This document shows positions 33,004 to 44,101 of a DNA stretch of 64,000 nucleotides, one piece after another; position 1 is the first letter of the stretch, and each line of letters begins with the position of its first letter. Source of the stretch: Parapristionchus giblindavisi (Eukaryota; Nematoda; Chromadorea; Rhabditida; Diplogasteridae); assembly GCA_943737045.1 (NCBI GenBank), contig CALSFV010000015.1:1300501-1364500 (forward strand). Direction: 5' to 3'. The translations under genes were made by a program, and so were the position numbers. The notes under the pieces were generated by a model. That model searched no databases. It saw nothing but the letters and a program-made list of their open reading frames with translations, and was not told the DNA's origin.

Positions 33004-34588
33004 GCGTGAGCGTTATTGCCTACCCTAATCTACAATAACCATGATTTTATAACAATAAAGCAACATATGTGTTATCGTATGATTTAAAAATACAAATATC
33101 AAAAATCAATTAATTTTTATTTGAATTAGAGTGAATTATTGTAGATTCTGATTCGATTCCTTTCGAAGAGACTTCCAGTGTATTTGGAGGAAATCTTGGA
33201 ATGATTCAGAATGGATCAATATTCTCTGATGCAGCAGCATCGACTCTCACACCGATGAGAGCGCGATCGATGGAGTATACGGTAGATATCGATTATGATG
33301 AGGTATCCTATTACTATTTATACCTTAAGATGCAGAAGGAAATATGTGATGTACGGACGAGAAACTTGGAAAATATCTTTTATTGAATATTAAAAGTCGC
33401 AGAATATTAATATTGCATCTTGGAAATAGTTTTAGAAAATACATTAAAAGTGATAGAATTTTGTCTATTTTTCCTCAAATCCGCAACTATCAAATTTTTA
33501 AAACTGGGCTTGTTTGTAGTTTGACTTCTTCGAGGCTCGTCATTTAAAGCGTCAAGAGGAACCAAAATCACTCTTGTTCTTCATTGTATTCACTGTTCCT
33601 TGTGCTATTCTACTCTTATCTTCCTTCATCGCAAGAAGAATTATAGTTCTAATACGCAGAACCATGCACTGCTTCCACTGCTCGGAATCCCACTCTATCA
33701 CGTTAGTTTTAGTTTCTTTTTTCTCTCATAAAAGTGGTCTTTCATTAATTCATTAATCATTAATTAAATTTATTTTCATTAAATGTATTTGGATATTATC
33801 TCTTCTTTTAATTGTCCAAATACACAGTTCCGTTCTTTCTGGAAACAATACGGTCTATATCAAGAGTCGATCAATGTGAGTGATCTTTATAGTTTTCATG
33901 ATCAGATGTCCATTACTCATTTTAAAAAGCGTTCTCGGTAAGAATGCAGTGAACGCGAGGGAAGATGGCACAGTTGCTGAAAATCGTTTCTGTGCGCTCA
34001 AACTTCACAGGTGGAGTCCCTAGGGGTGGGATACACTTCAGCCAAAAAGTTGGACTCCAAAAGTGATCTTTGATCTTTGATCTCGCGAAAAATTTTTTTT
34101 TGATTTGCCTATCGTATTATATACCATTCGAAAGAGCGCAAAAAGTTATACTTGTGGGTAAATTTTCAAAGTGTTTGGTCGACTACACTGCGCGAAAAAC
34201 CAATTTTGTGGGACATTTTTCATGTTCAAAAAAATAAATCACCACTTTACGATAATCTCCGGGGGAATTCATTTACGCTATCTTGTAGCAAATTTAATGT
34301 AGAATTTAATAAAAATATTTCGAGAAAAATCTAAATACTCTATTTACGTTTTTTCGAGCAAATCTATCGCTCGATTTTAGCACACAGGTTCGAACCCCAC
34401 CAAGAGCAAGGTTTTTTGCAGATTTTTCACAGACTTACCAATGCTGCCCAAGGCTTTTCTTAGTGCATACGGTCTTGAGAAAGTTGTTTTATTCACAATT
34501 TAAGCGAATAAAGTGTAAAACTGACAAGTAATTCAAAGAAAATGTATTTTATCTGATTCTCAATTAGTTCGTCCCGGTACAGATTTTT

Positions 34589-34906
34589 TTAAAGGCTTAA
34601 TCGATAGAGCTCGTTAACAGCTTTCATTTTAGCTCTTGAGAGACGATTTTCATGGGGATTTGACTGAACTACGTCCAAAAAAACTGCATTTGAATGCTGG
34701 TAGATCACCAATGAAGGCTTTAATCTACTCGAAATTGTCGGCTCCTCGACAGTATTGTTCTGTAACATATGGGAGAATGGGCTGAGGATCATTCTGACGT
34801 CGAGTCGCTCGCTCATGTTCATTTTGCTCTCGCTGCATCCACACCAGCGAAAGGAGTCCATTCCGATGGTTCCTGGTACGGATTGACCGATGAATACTGA
34901 AGACAA
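34589..34906 (-). CDS. ORF in left arm of long-TIR element 1
   Basis: About 105 codons, mirrored by the ORF in the right arm. Contains SFRWCGCSESKMN, LDVRMILSPFSHMLQ and RLKPSLVIYQHSN. No family recognised; it may be the 3' end of a longer transposon gene whose 5' part was lost from the centre. Confidence 0.4.
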   Translation of the reverse strand: MSSVFIGQSVPGTIGMDSFRWCGCSESKMNMSERLDVRMILSPFSHMLQNNTVEEPTISSRLKPSLVIYQHSNAVFLDVVQSNPHENRLSRAKMKAVNELYRLSL

Positions 34907-34972
34907 ATTTAAGTTTTATCTATCTGGCTTTCTGGCCAAGTAGATCAAGCGTCTCTCCAGGAGCTCACGTCA

Positions 34973-35266
34973 ATGTTCGTAGGAACCATCGGAATGGACT
35001 CCTTTCGCTGGTGTGGATGCAGCGAGAGCAAAATGAACATGAGCGAGCGACTCGACGTCAGAATGATCCTCAGCCCATTCTCCCATATGTTACAGAACAA
35101 TACTGTCGAGGAGCAGACAATTTCGAGTAGATTAAAGCCTTCATTGGTGATCTACCAGCATTCAAATGCAGTTTTTTTGGACGTAGTCCAGTCAAATCCC
35201 CATGAAAATCGTCTCTCAAGAGCTAAAATGAAAGCTGTTAACGAGCTCTATCGATTAAGCCTTTAA
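34973..35266 (+). CDS. ORF in right arm of long-TIR element 1
   Basis: 97 codons, nearly identical to the left-arm ORF apart from the N-terminus and one substitution. It stays open, but in a palindrome that may only reflect arm identity. Confidence 0.4.
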   Translation: MFVGTIGMDSFRWCGCSESKMNMSERLDVRMILSPFSHMLQNNTVEEQTISSRLKPSLVIYQHSNAVFLDVVQSNPHENRLSRAKMKAVNELYRLSL

Positions 35267-35967
35267 AAAAATCTGTACCGGGACGAACTAATTGAGAATC
35301 AGATAAAATACATTTTCTTTGAATTACTTGTCAGTTTTACACTTTATTCGCTTAAATTGTGAATAAAACAACTTTCTGAGGACCATATGCACTAAGAAAA
35401 GCCTTGGGCAGCATTGGTAAGTCTCTGAAAAATCTGCAAAAAACCTTGCTCTTGGTGGGGTTCGAACCTGTGAGCTAAAATCGGGCGATAGATTTGCTCG
35501 AAAAAACGTAAATAGAGTATTTAGATTATTCTCGAAATATTTTTATTAAATTCTACATTAAATTTTCTACAAGACTGCGTAAATGAATTTCCCCGGAGAT
35601 TATCGTAAAGTGGTGATTTATTTTTTTGAACATGAAAAATGTCCCAAAAAATTGGTTTTTTGCGCATTATGGGCTATGTAGTTGACCAAACACTTTGAAA
35701 ATTTACCCACAAGTATAACTTTTTGCGCTCTTTCGAATGGTATATAACACGGTAGGCAAATCAAAAAAAAAACTTTCGCGAGACCAAAGATCAAAGATCA
35801 CTTTTGGAGTCCAACTTTTTGGCTGAAGTGTATCCCACCCCTAGGGACTCCACCTGTGAAGTTTGAGCGCACAGAAACGATTTTCAGCAACTGTGCCACT
35901 GTGATTGCCGTCTTAGCGAGAACGCCTTTTAATAAAATTTCTGAAAATGGATCAAAGTCAATGTATC

Positions 35968-36062
35968 CTTTAAAATGGATCTGGCAATGCTCTCTAGCTT
36001 CCTTTGTCTACGAGATACTGTTGCCAGAGCAGAGAGTTAAATTTCCTCGGGGTGTGCCTCTA
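35968..36062. mobile_element. Palindromic MITE (CTCTCG family)
   Basis: CTTTAAAATGGATCTGGCAA start and CTCGGGGTGTGCCTCTAA end; it lies between long-TIR elements 1 and 2. Confidence 0.6.
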
Positions 36063-36112
36063 ATTTGCATTAATATTTTCGTTCTCATTATAAGCCGATA
36101 TTGATAGTATAA

Positions 36113-38567
36113 CACGGGTCTCCTGTAAAAACGTAGGAAAATGAGACCTTTTCCCGACAGTTTTTAAACTTTTCTCACCGATTTGGATGAGATTTATATG
36201 ATTGACCATAATGAGGTAAAGAAGAAGGCATAGGCACTTGGTTTCGCCAAATTTGCATTTTTATCGATTTTTTGATCTTCCACTTCTGGAAGCCATATCT
36301 CACTCAATTTTTGACCTACAGCAAAAAATTTTTTTACCAATCGATTCGAAATGAACTAATCTAAAAGATACTCAAGAAAGGATACGTGCAAAAACGCGAT
36401 CTTCTACCTGTTTTCTTCAAAAAACTGATTTTTTTAGAACAAAATGCTAATTTTCTCAAAACTTTTCCACAAAGGATACGATTTTTATTCGCGATTCTGA
36501 TTCCCCATCCTCGAATTGAGGTACGTACATATTTCATCAGTCATAACTCACGACAAGCCATATCGATCCTCAGAGAGAGCCGGACTTAGCGTAATTTTCA
36601 TTCAAAAATACATTTCTTATCTCACCTCTCCTCATTTTCATGCAAATTGTCAAGCATAGTATACCAATCGAAAGCTCTCGACGAGCTCTACAAAAATGAC
36701 TTAGTAGTACAAGTCATGAAATTTGACCGTATTCAAGATATTCTAGAAAATTCGTTTTTTCACTGGCAATTGTTGTGCAATGTAATCGATTCACAACGAA
36801 ACATTGCTTTGTGCGTTCTCCAATGTGTTTTCAGAAAAAATGATTTGTTAATAATGTTAAAGGAAGGAACAATAAATAAAATTGCAAAATGGTTTATCTG
36901 AGATATTCATCATTGAAAAATAAACTTTCTGAAATACGTAACTATTCATCGATATTTCCGATATCGGAATCGGAATAAGCGAAAAAACCATCCGGTTCAT
37001 TGAAATACTCCTTGAGATCGGTGATCCCTGCCATGAGACTGACACCCTCTTCCCCTCTCTTCGCATGCACTCGGTGCTCTTCCAGCTTTATTCGACACTC
37101 GAATCTCCTCCAGCACATCGACAAGGGACAACACACTATCAGACCGGAGAAGGTCTCTCAGTACGATTTCGCTCTCGGTCTCTACAAGCGAATGCTCGAG
37201 GAAGTGCAGCAAGGAGTGGGAATCGATCTTCTTGTTGAGTCTTTCAAGGAGTACCAGCAGGCTGCTGATCATCCCAAGCCGATTGGATGGGCACTAAGGA
37301 CTACGAAGAAGGGAGGGAAGTACAACCAGAAGGCGAAGGATCTGGTCACTGCACTTTTCAACGAGTACTACAATGATGCCAAGAAGCTGCGTGCGGAGGA
37401 GGTCGAGAAAAGAATGAAAGAAAAAGTGGACATACTTCCCGCTGAGAGAATGACCCACGAACAAATCAAGAACCTCATCAGAACTCTCGTCGCAGCGAAG
37501 AAGAAACCACTCGAGAGTGAGGGAGTGAGGAGCAGAAGAAGAAGAGCATTTCTGGATGATATGGTCATGGATTTGGAGGACGAAGAGATTCAGATCGAGG
37601 AGGAGGTCGATGTGGAAGAGGATGATAGAGAGATCACTGCTGAGGCTATCTATAATTTCGTTCACACCGATCTCAAGGAGTATTTCAATGAACCGGATGG
37701 TTTTTTCGCTTATTCCGATTCCGATATCGGAAATATCGATGAATAGTTACGTATTTCAGAAAGTTTATTTTTCAATGATGAATATCTCAGATAAACCGTT
37801 TTGCAATTTTATTTATTGTTCCTTCCTTTAACATTATTACCAAATCATTTTTTTCTGAAAACACATTGGAGAACGCACAAAGCAATGTTTCGTTGTGAAT
37901 CGATTACATTGCACAACAATTGCCAGTGAAAAAACGAATTTTCTAGAATATCTTGAATACGGTCAAATTTCATGACTTGTACTACTAAGTCATTTTTGTA
38001 GAGCTCGTCGAGAGCTTTCGATTGGTATACTATGCTTGACAATTTGCATGAAAATGAGGAGAGGTGAGATATGAAATGTATTTTTGAATGAAAATTACGC
38101 TAAGTCCGGCTCTCTCTGAGGATCGATATGGCTTGTCGTGAGTTATGACTGATGAAATATGTACGTACCTCAATTCGAGGATGGGGAATCAGAATCGCGA
38201 ATAAAAATCGTATCCTTTGTGGAAAAGTTTTGAGAAAATTAGCATTTTGTTCTAAAAAAATCAGTTTTTTGAAGAAAACAGGTAGAAGATCGCGTTTTTG
38301 CACGTATCCTTTCTTGAGTATCTTTTAGATTAGTTCATTTCGAATCGATTGGTAAAAAATTTTTTTGCTGTAGGTCAAAAATTGAGTGAGATATGGCTTC
38401 CAGAAGTGGAAGATCAAAAAATCGATAAAAATGCAAATTTGGCGAAACCAAGTGCCTAGGCCTTCTTCTTTACCTCATTATGGTCAATCATATAAATCTC
38501 ATCCAAATCGGTGAGAAAAGTTTAAAAACTGTCGGTTGGCTTCTTTCATTCTTACAGGAGATCCGTG
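36113..38567. mobile_element. Long-TIR element 2 with central zinc-finger ORF
   Basis: Arms of about 870-900 bp (36113 to about 37019, about 37665 to 38567). Ends CACGGGTCTCCTGTAA and TTACAGGAGATCCGTG are flanked by ATAA on both sides (36109-36112, 38568-38571). The last 80 or so coding bases of the central ORF lie inside the right arm, so an inverted copy of them is present in the left arm. It sits in gene B intron 5, about 180 bp from element 1. Confidence 0.85.
37000..37746 (+). CDS. Transposon-borne protein: C2H2 finger, GWAL block, acidic tail
   Basis: Up to 248 codons. A methionine at 37033 (MRLTPSSPLFACTRC) is a more natural start, because the first eleven codons run out of the left inverted repeat. 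Order: one C2H2 finger (FACTRCSSSFIRHSNLLQHI then GQH), a linker, the block PIGWALRTTKKGGKYNQKAK followed by a charged helical region ending MTHEQIKNLIRTLVAAKKK, a basic patch (RSRRRR), then a strongly acidic stretch (DLEDEEIQIEEEVDVEEDD) and a C-terminus in the repeat arm. The combination finger / GWAL-TTKK / QI-LIRTL resembles uncharacterised C2H2 proteins known from other invertebrates; I infer homology from memory of the pattern only. No catalytic residues were recognised. It is probably 5'-truncated at the palindrome junction. Confidence 0.65.
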   Translation: MKYSLRSVIPAMRLTPSSPLFACTRCSSSFIRHSNLLQHIDKGQHTIRPEKVSQYDFALGLYKRMLEEVQQGVGIDLLVESFKEYQQAADHPKPIGWALRTTKKGGKYNQKAKDLVTALFNEYYNDAKKLRAEEVEKRMKEKVDILPAERMTHEQIKNLIRTLVAAKKKPLESEGVRSRRRRAFLDDMVMDLEDEEIQIEEEVDVEEDDREITAEAIYNFVHTDLKEYFNEPDGFFAYSDSDIGNIDE

Positions 38568-38599
38568 ATAAAATAAAATAAAACTGGTTTATTTGGTAC

Positions 38600-38800
38600 G
38601 AGAGTATCCCGCCATAGCCACAAATTGCCACAATAGCCACAATGTGTTTCTATGTTTAGAGAGAGAGAGCACAAGTGAGATAGTACGTAGATCAGAGAGA
38701 GGGAGGAAGGGAGAAAAACGTGGGTAGTTGATCGATAGTTCTTTCTCTGTTTAGCAGCCAGTAGCAAGGCTATCACACAAGTACATTTTACACCGACTAT
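38600..38800. repeat. Dispersed repeat, uninterrupted copy
   Basis: Shares CCACAATG and TTTCTATGTTTAGAGAGAG, then AGATCAGAGAGAG and TCTGTTTAGCAGC with the sequence around 29030-29055 plus 30138-30290. That other copy is split by the element at 29056-30137. Confidence 0.75.
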
Positions 38801-39909
38801 ATTTTACTTACGAATGAAAATACTATTTAATTGTTTAGGACATTGGATGAATCGGTTTTGTTGATGCATTCCGGTAGCCGAACCCTCTTATTGAGAGAGA
38901 ACGAATTTTCTGTATGTTTCTAAATTATAAAATTGTTGAGTGCTCAAAAACAATTAAAAACCATTCAAAAATAAATAATCCTTTGAGCATTATATTTTAA
39001 GGATCAGCAACAGGTACTTTTAGTGGGCGAAAATAAGCCAAAGCAAGTAGAAAATTTCTCGTCATTGGTTCGATACATGTGCGAGAATCCAACTACGACC
39101 ATTGGGGGATTTTATAGAAGTGAATATAGTGCTTTTAATGATGATAAAGAATTGAGAAGTAAATGTGAATTATTGAGGTATACATAATATAAGTTGAATT
39201 TTATTATCTCTAACAATGAGCCACATCTTTCAGATTGAACAAGGATTCTTCAACACTAATGGATGAAGTTAATCAATTGAAATTGTCGTGAGTTTTGTTA
39301 ATCTGTATTGAAAAATCTCTAAGTAAATAATAATAATAGTATTGAATGTTAAAAATCTCTTGTTTTCTTTGTACGCAATGACATTTTCTTGTTTTCATTT
39401 TTCTAAGTGGTATTTACGACAGATTTGTCATTGCCTTATGCAAGTATATTTTATACGGACAATGCTAGATCTGTAACAAGCTTTAAACTCAATTACAGCT
39501 CTTATGTATTCCTAATTCCACGTGGCTACAAAACTCGTGTTCGTAAATCAATCAATCAAATCATACTTCGACTATTCCCTCAGGATATGGTAACCCTTAA
39601 ATTATTCAATAACATTTATATTTCCAATAATTTAATCCTCATTGTCAGAGATCAACATTCTGGGCTCGTCGTTTCTCTAATTCTCATGTTTCGGATGACT
39701 CAAATCAATTATCTCCCAGTGCTAAATTCATTCCATTTCATTTTCTTGACTTTGCTAAAATTTTCATTGTATTCATTATATTTATATTCATAAGTTTACT
39801 TATTTTCTTTTGTGAAGTCATCTTTTATTCCCATCGAATTGAAAGATCTTATGGTCTGTTTTTCCGTGTTATTGATAATTATTTAAAGAAATGGAAATCA
39901 TCGAAATGA

Positions 39910-40321
39910 TAAATGAATGATGATGTAGCCTCGTAGACAATGATACTATCAATGATTTTCTTTTAACTCTGCCATTAAATTGAAAGAAGCGATATTTATT
40001 TATTTATTTATTTAAATAATTGCCACTTTATCTGATAGATTCTCCGCGACCACAATAATATTTGTAAACACAGTTCATTTCTAACGATGATAGTATTGTT
40101 TTATTGTCTGTCCAAGGTTAACAATGAAATAGACAAATGGATTCTACATCCAATTGTCTATTTCATGACGCTAACCCTTTAACCTAATTTACAAAAGCTC
40201 AAAATGACTCACATTTCCATACCGTTCATTACAATGTTTCACATTGCAGACAATGGATAATAATGATTCTTGCCGATCAGAATAGGAAATTCTATCTTAC
40301 TTATCTTTGCGATGATTTTAT
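39910..40321. other. Convergent spacer between receptor genes B and C
   Basis: Separates the stop codons of two genes lying tail to tail. It contains an ATTT run near 40000 and an inverted repeat AATAGACAAATGGATT/CCAATTGTCTATTTCAT. The last exons of B and C on either side are nearly identical, so the two genes form an inverted repeat about this spacer. Confidence 0.6.
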
Positions 40322-40719
40322 TCAAATATTCATCAAAAACAGACGATAAAATCTTTCAATTAGTTGGGAAATCGAGATAACTTCACAAAAGAAAACAAGT
40401 AAACTTATAGATAAAAATATGATGAATACAATAAGAATTATAGCAAAATCAAGAAGATGAAATGGAATGAATTTAGCACTGGGAGATAATTGATTTGAGT
40501 CATCCGAAACATGAGAATTAGAGAATCGACGAGCCCAGAATTTTGATCTCTGTGGAATAAATTGTCGGAAATATATGGATTATCGAATATTTTAAGATTA
40601 CCATATCCTGATGGAACATTCGAAGTATGATTTGATTTATTGATTTACGAACACGAGTTTTGTAGCCAAGTGGAATTAGGAATACATAAGAGCTGTAATT
40701 GAAGTTAAGTCTTGATAAA

Positions 40720-41145
<426 letters not shown>

Positions 41146-41511
41146 AATTAAAGACTACTAAAACTCACTTCTTTTTCAATTGATAAACTTTATCCACCAA
41201 AGGTGAAGAATCCTTGGTCAATCTCAAAAATCAGGCTTATTGTTGGAAATGATAAAATTGAACTAATATTATGTATACCTCAATAGATCACATTTACTCC
41301 TCAGTTCTTTATCATTATTAAATTTACTATATTCAGTTCTATACAATCCCCCTATGGTCGTAGTTGGATTCTCGCACATGTATCGAACCAATGCCGAGAA
41401 ACTCTCCACTTTCTTTAGCTTATTTTTGCCGAATAAAAGTATATGTTGCTGATCCTTAAGTATATAATTCATTTACTTGTTGAATGGTTTTTAAGCGGAC
41501 CATTTATAATA

Positions 41512-42306
41512 TAGGGTGATGTAAACAATAAATTGTGGCAAACTTGTGCTTTTTGCAGGTGCGTGACAAGGATTGACAACTTTATCGCACCCAATTGCAG
41601 TCAGACATCAAATTTAATACAGATTGTTGTCAATGTGTCTTGTGGTTGCAATTAATGAATGAACTGTTGACAGACAAGAAAAATGAGGATGATACAAGTC
41701 ATGACCAGAGAAATGTGCTTCTTTCTAGTCAGACAACAAAAAATCTTCTTTTTGATGTCAATCGATTCTTGCCTTCTCATTGACATCAAAACGAATATTT
41801 TTTGTTGTCTGAATAGAAAGAAGCACATTTCTCTAGTCATTCCATTTTTTGGTGCATTTTCACATCCTCATAATAATGAGACGATAGTTCATTAGTCAGA
41901 GCGGCGCACCTCAGACAGGTTTGGTGACGCGGCGGAGAGTGTAGCAGAGAGAATCATTTGATGCCATCTCGCACGCACACCCTCTCTAATGCAGCCCACC
42001 AAACCCGCCTGGCATCCGCCTCGCCCTCTTTATAAGTTGGAAAACGTGATTAGCCATTCATTGTTGCCGCGCTATTACAGAGGCTGAACTAATGTTTTCT
42101 GACATGTATCATCCTCAGTTTTCTTGTCTGTCTACAAAATAGCCACTATCTGTTGCCACATTTATTTATTTCATACATTGACTACAATCGTTCTACTTTT
42201 TGAAGTCTGACAACAAATTTCTCCGATAAAGTTGTCAATCGTTTGCCGTTGTCACACACCTGCAAAAAGCACAAGTTTGCCAAAATTTATTGTTTACATC
42301 GCCCTA
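41512..42306. mobile_element. TA-flanked element with 55-bp TIRs
   Basis: TIRs TAGGGTGATGTAAACAATAA and the complement of the right end (TTATTGTTTACATCGCCCTA) extend through AAACTTGTGCTTTTTGCAGG. TA flanks both sides. Genes D and F keep the empty site (TTTATAATATTGAAAC in F). An inner palindrome is built on AGAAATGTGCTTCTTTCTAG and CAACAAAAAATCTTC. Confidence 0.88.
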
Positions 42307-43541
42307 TATTGAAACATACCGAAAATTCGTTCTCTCTCATTACTAGAGTTCGGCTATCGGAACGGATCAACAAAACCGATTTATCCAATGTCCTAAACAA
42401 TTTATTAATATTTTCACTCGTCTGAAAAAAGAGTTGTACGCAAACTTTCATCGCGTTTTCAGAAATCTTCTCGAGATTTAATGAAAATTGTCAAAATCGC
42501 TCATATGTAAATCGTCAAAATCACTCAAATCACGCACATTGGCCGACTCTTAATATATATCACATTATTTCCGGAAAGGACGGAAGAATGGAATTGGACA
42601 ATTAAAAGAAGAGATAATATCCAAATAGATTTACTGAAAAAAATCAAATTTATGATGAATGACCAAGAAAAAACTAATGTTATAGCGTGTGCTTCTGAGC
42701 AGTGAAATGAATTCATGGTTTTTCGTATTAAAACTATAATTCTTCTTGCGATGAAGGAAGAAAAGAGTAGAATAGCACAAGGAACAGTGAAGACAATGAA
42801 GAATAAGAGTGATTTTGGTTCTTCTTGATGCTGTAAATGACGAGCCTCGAAGAAGTCTAACTGTAAAGGGGAGTTGGTATATTGCACATATCGTGTTTTT
42901 TTTCTATTGCGATGATCGGGAAAAAGTCATATTTTTTGATTAAAAAAATGTTCAAAAAATTTTGTCTTACAATTATAAAAATAACACTACAAACCTCATC
43001 ATGTTCAATTTCTACTGTAAAATCCATTGCTCGTAGTCTCATTGGTGTAACTGGTGAAGCTGAGGCATCGGTGAATATTGATCCATTTTGAATCATTCCA
43101 ATATTTCCACCAAAGACACTAGAAGTCTCTTCGAATGGAGCAACATTGACTGCAAAAGTTCTTCTAAAATTTCAGAATTCAGAAATTTAATTTACAATAT
43201 TCATCGATTTTCTCGTATCGTATGGTACATCGAAACATTTCCGCAGCAAATTTCCATACCTGAGGGCTAACTCCTGCAAAATGAATACATCGTTTGTCGT
43301 CGAAATTTTGAACAGGATTTTGATTTTGAACATGAAGAAAACGTTGCAAGGTATCTATGTATCTATAAATCGTACCTGCGAATTCTCCAGTCAAAGGTTT
43401 CTGGAAAAAGAATGGGAAATATGTACTGACATAACCAATTGTTAGTACTCCATTGGGACAGAGATCCATGGATAGAATCGTCCAGAGACTGAATACATAT
43501 GATAAACTTGATAAATCAAAGAACAATATTGTCGTTTTCAT

Positions 43542-44101
43542 AACAAGTTTTTTAAAGAGAAAGACAAGTGAAAAAAAACTAGTTTCCCATATTATGCTGA
43601 AAAAAAATGAGTCGAAATGCATTGTAGCTATGTTGGTTAACCAGCAAATGATGAGAAATATATTAGGATGCCAACACTTTTTTTCCTCATATTGGTGGGT
43701 AGAATATGAATTTATTTGCACAAATGATTATTCAACGCCTCGTCGATTTCACCAGTAAAATGTCATATTAGATGAAAATGAGGTGAGGAGAGCAAGTTGC
43801 ACCACATGTTTTTTCATGTAAAGTCCATGTTTTGGTGATAAAGAAATTTGTCGCATCTTTTTGTTGTATGATAAATTAAATAAAATATTGCAATGATCGG
43901 TATGGAAATGCGACTCATTTTGATCTTTTGCAAATTAGGTTAAATGGACGACATCACTGCATCTGTCCATTTGATCGTTAAAGGTGGTGTCCCACGAATA
44001 TTTTCGTGAATAAACTGTGAAGACAGGATGGTAGCAAAAGTCATATAAGTCACCGCATACTATTTCTTTTATAATTATTCTGCGTATTGATCGGTGTAAT
44101 C
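43542..44101. other. Spacer upstream of gene C
   Basis: Holds a degenerate inverted copy of the SINE tail near 43982-44100 (ACGAATATTTTCGTGAATAA) and nothing else recognised. Confidence 0.45.

Larger units (their letters stand above)
33926..35928. mobile_element. Long-TIR element 1 with TTAA flanks, coding arms
   Basis: About 970-bp arms around a short central spacer (34907-34972). The left end is AAAGCGTTCTCG and the right end CGAGAACGCCTT. TTAA lies immediately outside both (33922-33925, 35929-35932); TTTTAA is also shared, so a 6-bp duplication cannot be excluded. Each arm carries an outward-reading ORF of about 100 codons (minus 34589-34906, plus 34973-35266). The two products share TIGMDSFRWCGCSESKMNMS and differ by a Pro/Gln change. 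A tRNA-like B box (GGTTCGAACCCCACC) occurs in each arm. GATCTTT repeats lie in the arms as well. Confidence 0.85.
32391..39909 (+). pseudogene. Ionotropic-receptor-like gene, copy B, lost splice acceptor
   Basis: Ten exons, open throughout: 32391-32484, 32613-32690, 33145-33302, 33520-33701, 33780-33875, 38839-38911, 39002-39177, 39234-39287, 39499-39589, 39649-39909 (1263 nt, 420 aa from this ATG). Lobe 1 is LKIGYVSTYFPLFFQ; next GGNLGMIQNGSIFSDA with the R of LTPMRARSMEYT; M1 FIVFTVPCAILLLSSFIARR; the M3-like helix with VLSGNNTVYIKSRSM; lobe 2 MCENPTTTIGGFYRSEY; M4 near DFAKIFIVFIIFIFISLLIF. Two splice defects: the acceptor before exon 5 is TTTTCAT where every sister has TTTTCAG, and the first donor is GC instead of GT. 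Introns 5 and others are swollen by transposons; intron 5 alone spans nearly 5 kb with two long-TIR elements. A cryptic CAG at 33825-33827 would restore splicing but delete 16 codons, most of the M3 helix. No signal peptide exon was found. Pseudogene status is an inference. Confidence 0.75.

Noticed and set aside
36386..36901. ORFs in the arms of long-TIR element 2 (mirrored at 37845-38303)
   Set aside because: Both copies exist only because the arms are inverted repeats; composition is low-complexity and no motif is present, unlike the central ORF.
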